Both the position numbers and the translations under genes were made by a program. Source: an uncultured Lachnospiraceae bacterium (GTDB lineage Bacteria; Bacillota; Clostridia; Lachnospirales; Lachnospiraceae). From it: DNA of 64,000 bases. Every line of letters starts with the position of its first letter. The first letter of the stretch is position 1. Positions 60,611 to 64,000 of this stretch are shown piece by piece. Under the pieces are notes generated by a model. That model was not told where the DNA came from. It did not search any database and was given only the letters and a program-made list of their open reading frames with translations. The stretch lies in assembly GCA_934317005.1 (NCBI GenBank), contig CAKREB010000015.1, positions 1 to 64,000 on the forward strand, given 5' to 3'.

Positions 60611-60899
60611 GAAATACTCTCCCTACATATTATATTCTATTAATTATAACCCTATTTGACTTTATTTTTCAAGGTATTTTTTTGAAACCAATCGTTTCAT
60701 CCGCTCAATTGTCATTCACCGCTTCACTCTCGATGAATAATATGTCTTCTTTGTGCTTATTTTTGTCGTTTTACTTATAGAAACGCTCCATTTTCTATGG
60801 TATCTTTTTACTGTAATCTAATAAATACAACATATAAGAACAATAGGCGCCTTTGATTCATTCATGACCAAATCATCTTTGTATTTATTTTATCAGTTT
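60611..60899. other. Divergent gap upstream of GH43 gene, first part
   Basis: AT-rich, no gene. It contains a small inverted repeat ATAGAAA / TTTCTAT (about 60778-60799), and probably the promoters for the minus-strand membrane operon and the plus-strand GH43 gene. No well-spaced promoter could be assigned with confidence. The 59-bp repeat and leader copy C follow. Confidence 0.35.
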
Positions 60900-60958
60900 T
60901 ATGATGTTGGTGTCAAAAAGCATTTTGACACCAACTAATGCCACGGATTGCTTCATTG
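60900..60958. repeat. 59-bp intergenic repeat, copy 2
   Basis: Matches 16961-17019 at 49 of 59 positions. Its first half is a perfect hairpin, TTGGTGTCAAAA / TTTTGACACCAA with a short loop, followed by the conserved tail TGCCACGGATTGCTTCATTG. It lies about 70 bp upstream of leader copy C. Confidence 0.75.
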
Positions 60959-61026
60959 TTGTGCAATTTCCGCAATCCTGCAAACGTCATTTTATCTGAC
61001 ATACACAAAATTATTTTTCACATATG

Positions 61027-61093
61027 TCTGTGTCCCCGTGCACCTGATGCAGACACACAATTTCAGAATATGTGCACAGAAATGGAGATTACT
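61027..61093 (+). promoter_or_regulatory. Structured leader copy C (upstream of secreted GH43)
   Basis: TCTGT (61027-61031), 8-nt bulge, GCAC (61040-61043) pair with GTGC and ACAGA (61072-61080) around a 28-nt loop containing CTGA/TCAG. The 13-nt linker AATGGAGATTACT leads to the ATG at 61094. Copies A and C also share CACCTGA after the 5' strand. Confidence 0.6.
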
Positions 61094-63187
61094 ATGAAAA
61101 AAACACACTTTTACAAAATTGCTGCTGTCTGCACGATAGCCGCTGTTATTTCCGGCGGACTTGCCGGTTTGAACCAGAAAACTGCCGCAGCACCACGCAT
61201 ATCCTTAAACCACACAAAGAAAACTCTGCAAAAGGGTAAAACATTTACGTTAACCGTTAAAAATACTACTAAAAAAGTAAAGTGGTCTATTTTATCCGGA
61301 AAAACAAGACTCACATTAAAGCAAAAGGGAAAAACTTCTGCAGTAATCACTGCGAAAAAAGCCGGTACAGCAACCGTTCAGGCAAAAATAGGGACGAAAA
61401 AGCTTACTTGCAAAATTACAGTCAAAGCAAAAACAGCAAAACCTTCTGCAACAAGTACCCCTGTTCCAACCCCAACTCCTGCACCGGCAGTTTCTGAAAA
61501 AATGCCTTCTAAAACTACCAATAGCTATTATGATTCTACGAAAGCTTATTCCACCTATGCCGCAACCGTAAAAGAGAGCAGTAATAACAATACATTATTA
61601 ACAAACGCATATGTCTGCGACCCCTTTGCCATGGAATATAATGGTCGTGTTTATATCTATATGACAAATGATTCCCAGCAATATGAAGCAACTGATAAAA
61701 ACGGTGCCAATGGCTATGGTTACATCCAGAGTGTTCATATCATCTCTTCCGATGACATGGTAAACTGGACGGATCACGGAATCTATCAGATTGCTGGAAA
61801 AAACGGTGCCTGCACATGGGCAGACACCTGCTGGGCACCATCTACTGTACATAAAACCGTAAACGGAAAAGAAAAGTTTTATATGTATTTTACGAATGGC
61901 GGCTGGCAGCTTGGTGTCGTAGAAGCTGACACGCCTTGCGGTCCTTGGAAAGATGTCAAAGGAAGTGCTTTGATTACAAGTGGACAGAATACAACCTCTT
62001 CCGGTTTGGACCCTGCTGCATTTATTGACGATGATGGAACCGCATGGCTTACATACGGAAGTGGCAACTCAAAAACGGAAGGTGGCAAAGTAAAAGACGG
62101 TGCACGTATCCGCAAGCTAAATGACAATATGATTTCCTTTGCCGGTGACGAAATTGTAATTGATGCTCCTTATATGAATGAAGACAGTTGTCTAAACAAG
62201 ATTGGTGATACCTACTATTACTCTTACTGTGGCGACTGGACTACCGGAGAGGATCATCAGAAGTGTTCCATCCTTTATATGACTTCGAAAAGTATAGAAG
62301 GTCCTTATACCTATCAGGGCGATGTATTACCAAACTGCGGTTCCGTGTTCAAAAGCCGCTCCGGTGAAAAAGCCTGGGGAAATAATCACCACAGCATCTT
62401 AGAATTTAAGGGCAAGCAATATATGTTCTACCATACTATGGTGTTACAGGATCAGCTCTATTGTAAAAACACTTCCTGCAGCAAACTGGATGCAGAATAT
62501 CTTGGATACCGCAGTACAGCGATCAACGAACTAAAGGTTAATAAAGACGGCACACTTGGAATCGTACAGCAGGATTTAAAGGGAGTTTCCCAGATTAAAA
62601 ACTTTGATCCATATCAGGAAACTTCCGGTACCGTATATTCAAACTGCGCTGGAATGGAAGCTATCCACATGAATTACGATAAGGTATTAAAAACCGATAC
62701 CGAACGCTGCAATATCTATCGCAATTCCGGTTTATTTACAGAATTAACCTACAAAAAGTCAGACATCAACATGCCGGATTACCTTTTTGCCTCTGTTCTG
62801 AATCCAAACACCGGAAAAACGATCAAAAAAGAAATTTATTACGGATATCTCCGCACTGCCGACGGAGCCCGCATGGAGGCAGTTGCCAATCCATCCCGTT
62901 ATCAGTATAGCTGGAGCAGCCTGAAGGGTGTGGATTTTGGTAAGTCTGCACCAAAGAAAATAACAGTAAGTCTTACATTTGATAAAAACACTTCCTCTAA
63001 GACAAAATTCCGTGTAACTGCAGACAGCACAAGCAAAACAGTACTCGCAGAAGATACGATCACTGCCGGAAAAGACGGCAAAGCTACCGTTACTCTTCCG
63101 GTCAAGGCAATCACCGGAGTACATGATATCTACTTCGAGTTTGGAGGAGCTGTCTATAGCTTTGATAACTGGAAGTTTGAAAAATAG
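61094..63187 (+). CDS. Secreted GH43 glycosidase with Ig-like and CBM6-like domains
   Basis: 697 residues. Signal peptide (FYKIAAVCTIAAVISGGLAG, cleavage near AAA at about 31-33), an Ig-like BIG_2 domain rich in Lys (about 35-105), a Pro/Thr linker (STPVPTPTPAPA), then a GH43 propeller (about 140-470) with NAYVCDPFAMEYNGRVYIYM, TCWAPSTVHKT, GLDPAAFIDDDGTAWLTYGS and MNEDSCLNKIGDTYYYSYCG. The last 150 residues resemble a CBM6 beta-sandwich ending GAVYSFDNWKFEK. Likely a cell-surface or secreted xylosidase/arabinofuranosidase. Start at 61094 is fixed by the signal peptide and GGAGA after leader copy C. Confidence 0.93.
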   Translation: MKKTHFYKIAAVCTIAAVISGGLAGLNQKTAAAPRISLNHTKKTLQKGKTFTLTVKNTTKKVKWSILSGKTRLTLKQKGKTSAVITAKKAGTATVQAKIGTKKLTCKITVKAKTAKPSATSTPVPTPTPAPAVSEKMPSKTTNSYYDSTKAYSTYAATVKESSNNNTLLTNAYVCDPFAMEYNGRVYIYMTNDSQQYEATDKNGANGYGYIQSVHIISSDDMVNWTDHGIYQIAGKNGACTWADTCWAPSTVHKTVNGKEKFYMYFTNGGWQLGVVEADTPCGPWKDVKGSALITSGQNTTSSGLDPAAFIDDDGTAWLTYGSGNSKTEGGKVKDGARIRKLNDNMISFAGDEIVIDAPYMNEDSCLNKIGDTYYYSYCGDWTTGEDHQKCSILYMTSKSIEGPYTYQGDVLPNCGSVFKSRSGEKAWGNNHHSILEFKGKQYMFYHTMVLQDQLYCKNTSCSKLDAEYLGYRSTAINELKVNKDGTLGIVQQDLKGVSQIKNFDPYQETSGTVYSNCAGMEAIHMNYDKVLKTDTERCNIYRNSGLFTELTYKKSDINMPDYLFASVLNPNTGKTIKKEIYYGYLRTADGARMEAVANPSRYQYSWSSLKGVDFGKSAPKKITVSLTFDKNTSSKTKFRVTADSTSKTVLAEDTITAGKDGKATVTLPVKAITGVHDIYFEFGGAVYSFDNWKFEK

Positions 63188-63188
63188 T

Positions 63189-63228
63189 TTTTCTAATCAG
63201 ATTTTCCTAATAAAATCCGATTAGAAAA
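63189..63228. terminator. First hairpin after secreted GH43
   Basis: TTTTCTAATCAGATTTT / AAAATCCGATTAGAAAA, 17-bp stem with one C-C mismatch in the arms, immediately past the stop codon. It lacks a following T-run and may stabilise the mRNA 3' end. Confidence 0.6.
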
Positions 63229-63244
63229 GTCCATCACAAAACCA

Positions 63245-63296
63245 AAAAGACAGGAGTGCGATCAATTAAAAAAACGATCGCACTCCTGTCTTTTTT
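63245..63296. terminator. Strong terminator after secreted GH43
   Basis: AAAAGACAGGAGTGCGATC / GATCGCACTCCTGTCTTTTTT, 15 or more perfect pairs with a T-run on the plus strand and A/T-rich flank on the other. It also faces the P-type ATPase gene ending at 63396 and probably works in both directions. Confidence 0.9.
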
Positions 63297-63395
63297 ATAG
63301 GCTTTATTAAGCATTGTCTTTCGTTAAAATTCTGTAAACGTGTTATATTGCCACACTTTTCACAGATATTTTCTATAGTTTCAGTCTATAGCCAT

Positions 63396-64000
63396 CTACT
63401 TTACCTTCAAAGCTCTCGTTGCATTCAAAACGGCAAGCACCATGACTCCAACGTCTGCAAAGATCGCAACCCACATATTTGCTATACCTACAGCACCAAG
63501 TATCAGACACACAGCCTTGACTGCCAGAGCAAACGCAATGTTCTCTTTCACAATGCGCAATGTTCTCTTTGAAATCTTCATTGCAAGAGAAATCTTTTCC
63601 GGATCATCATCCATCAGAACAATATCCGCTGCCTCGATCGCAGCATCAGAACCTAATGCTCCCATTGCAATTCCAATATCGGCACGCGATAAAACCGGTG
63701 CATCGTTGATACCGTCCCCGACAAACGCCAGACATTCCTTTGGCTCCTTTTGGTTTAAAAGCGCTTCGACCTCTGTTACCTTATCAGAAGGAAGCAGTTC
63801 ACTTTTTACCACATCAATACCAATCTGCGACGCAACACGTTCTGCCGTCCTTGCAGCATCTCCGGTAAGCATTACCGTCTGTTTGATACCACTCTTTTTC
63901 AAGCCTGCGATTGCCGCTTTAGAAGTCGGCTTTACTACATCCGAGATTGTAATACAGCCTGCATATGTGCCATCTACCGCCACATGTACAATCGTTCCTT
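63396..64000 (-). CDS. Heavy-metal P1B-type ATPase, C-terminal part (runs off window)
   Basis: The frame is open at base 64000, giving about 201 residues of the C-terminal end. It contains the P-domain motifs MLTGDAARTAERVA and FVGDGINDAPVLSRADIGIA, then two final membrane helices with the P1B-type signature ADVGVMVLAVLNATR, as in Zn/Cd/Pb exporters (CadA/ZntA). The phosphorylation and CPx motifs lie outside the window, so the metal is an inference from the C-terminal motif. Bases upstream of residue GTIVHVAVDG continue past the window edge. Confidence 0.92.
   Translation of the reverse strand, partial: GTIVHVAVDGTYAGCITISDVVKPTSKAAIAGLKKSGIKQTVMLTGDAARTAERVASQIGIDVVKSELLPSDKVTEVEALLNQKEPKECLAFVGDGINDAPVLSRADIGIAMGALGSDAAIEAADIVLMDDDPEKISLAMKISKRTLRIVKENIAFALAVKAVCLILGAVGIANMWVAIFADVGVMVLAVLNATRALKVK

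Noticed and set aside
61041..61060. CTGATG in leader copy C as a hammerhead ribozyme core
   Set aside because: The CUGANGA and GAAA core pair is not complete and the other copies lack it.
1..64000. Prophage, insertion sequences, tRNA or rRNA genes
   Set aside because: No transposase, integrase, phage structural gene, CCA-ended cloverleaf or rRNA segment was seen on either strand.

Overview
The window looks like a chromosomal segment of a spore-forming anaerobic Firmicute, most likely a gut Lachnospiraceae species. Evidence: moderate-to-low GC, strong GGAGG-type ribosome sites, intrinsic terminators, a T-box leader, dipicolinate synthase genes (sporulation), pyruvate formate-lyase plus pyruvate:ferredoxin oxidoreductase plus acetate kinase (mixed-acid fermentation), and glycan enzymes (pullulanase, cellobiose phosphorylase, two GH43 proteins). 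I see no prophage, insertion sequence, CRISPR array, tRNA or rRNA. Species identity is inference.

Layout. 0-6 kb: start of a pullulanase divergent from a LacI-type regulator, an AraC regulator with a MATE exporter, a short XRE gene followed by a decayed DUF1016-like fragment, and an RNase H-like gene. 6-10 kb: ammonium channel fused to a P-II domain, and a three-gene membrane operon (VanZ-like and two unknowns). 10-25 kb, minus strand: pheST with T-box, a Ddl-MurF fusion, NlpC/P60 hydrolase, engB, clpX, clpP, tig, glmM. 25-34 kb: polysaccharide deacetylase, cellobiose phosphorylase (plus strand), folA, hflX, a TPR lipoprotein, and BlaI-like and LytTR regulators. 34-51 kb, central metabolism: pflA, pflB, FeoA-FeoB, acyP, ackA divergent from tmcAL, intracellular GH43, nifJ, an FprA flavoprotein, DAHP synthase. 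52-64 kb: SulP, DUF3737, dpaA-dpaB, a c-di-AMP cluster (cdaA-cdaR with two upstream membrane genes), secreted GH43, and the end of a metal P-type ATPase.

How it works together. Starch and beta-glucan/xylan sugars enter glycolysis (pulA, cellobiose phosphorylase, GH43). Pyruvate is split by PflB or PFOR, and ackA yields ATP and acetate. Envelope synthesis is represented by glmM, ddl-murF, NlpC/P60 and CdaA, and proteostasis by tig-clpP-clpX.

The most unusual signal is non-coding. Five unrelated genes (RNase H-like, ddl-murF, clpX, dpaB, secreted GH43) share a structured 5' leader: a two-part stem with a 5'-side bulge, whose base ends exactly 13 nt before the start codon and is followed by AATGRRGATT-like ribosome sites. 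Base pairs co-vary between copies. I do not recognise it as a known RNA class. Other non-coding signals are a 27-codon ORF overlapping a terminator in the pflB leader, modular terminator repeats at two loci, a 59-bp repeat pair, and a perfect 13-bp inverted repeat upstream of nifJ. All start choices, folds and promoters were read by eye; no search or folding program was run.
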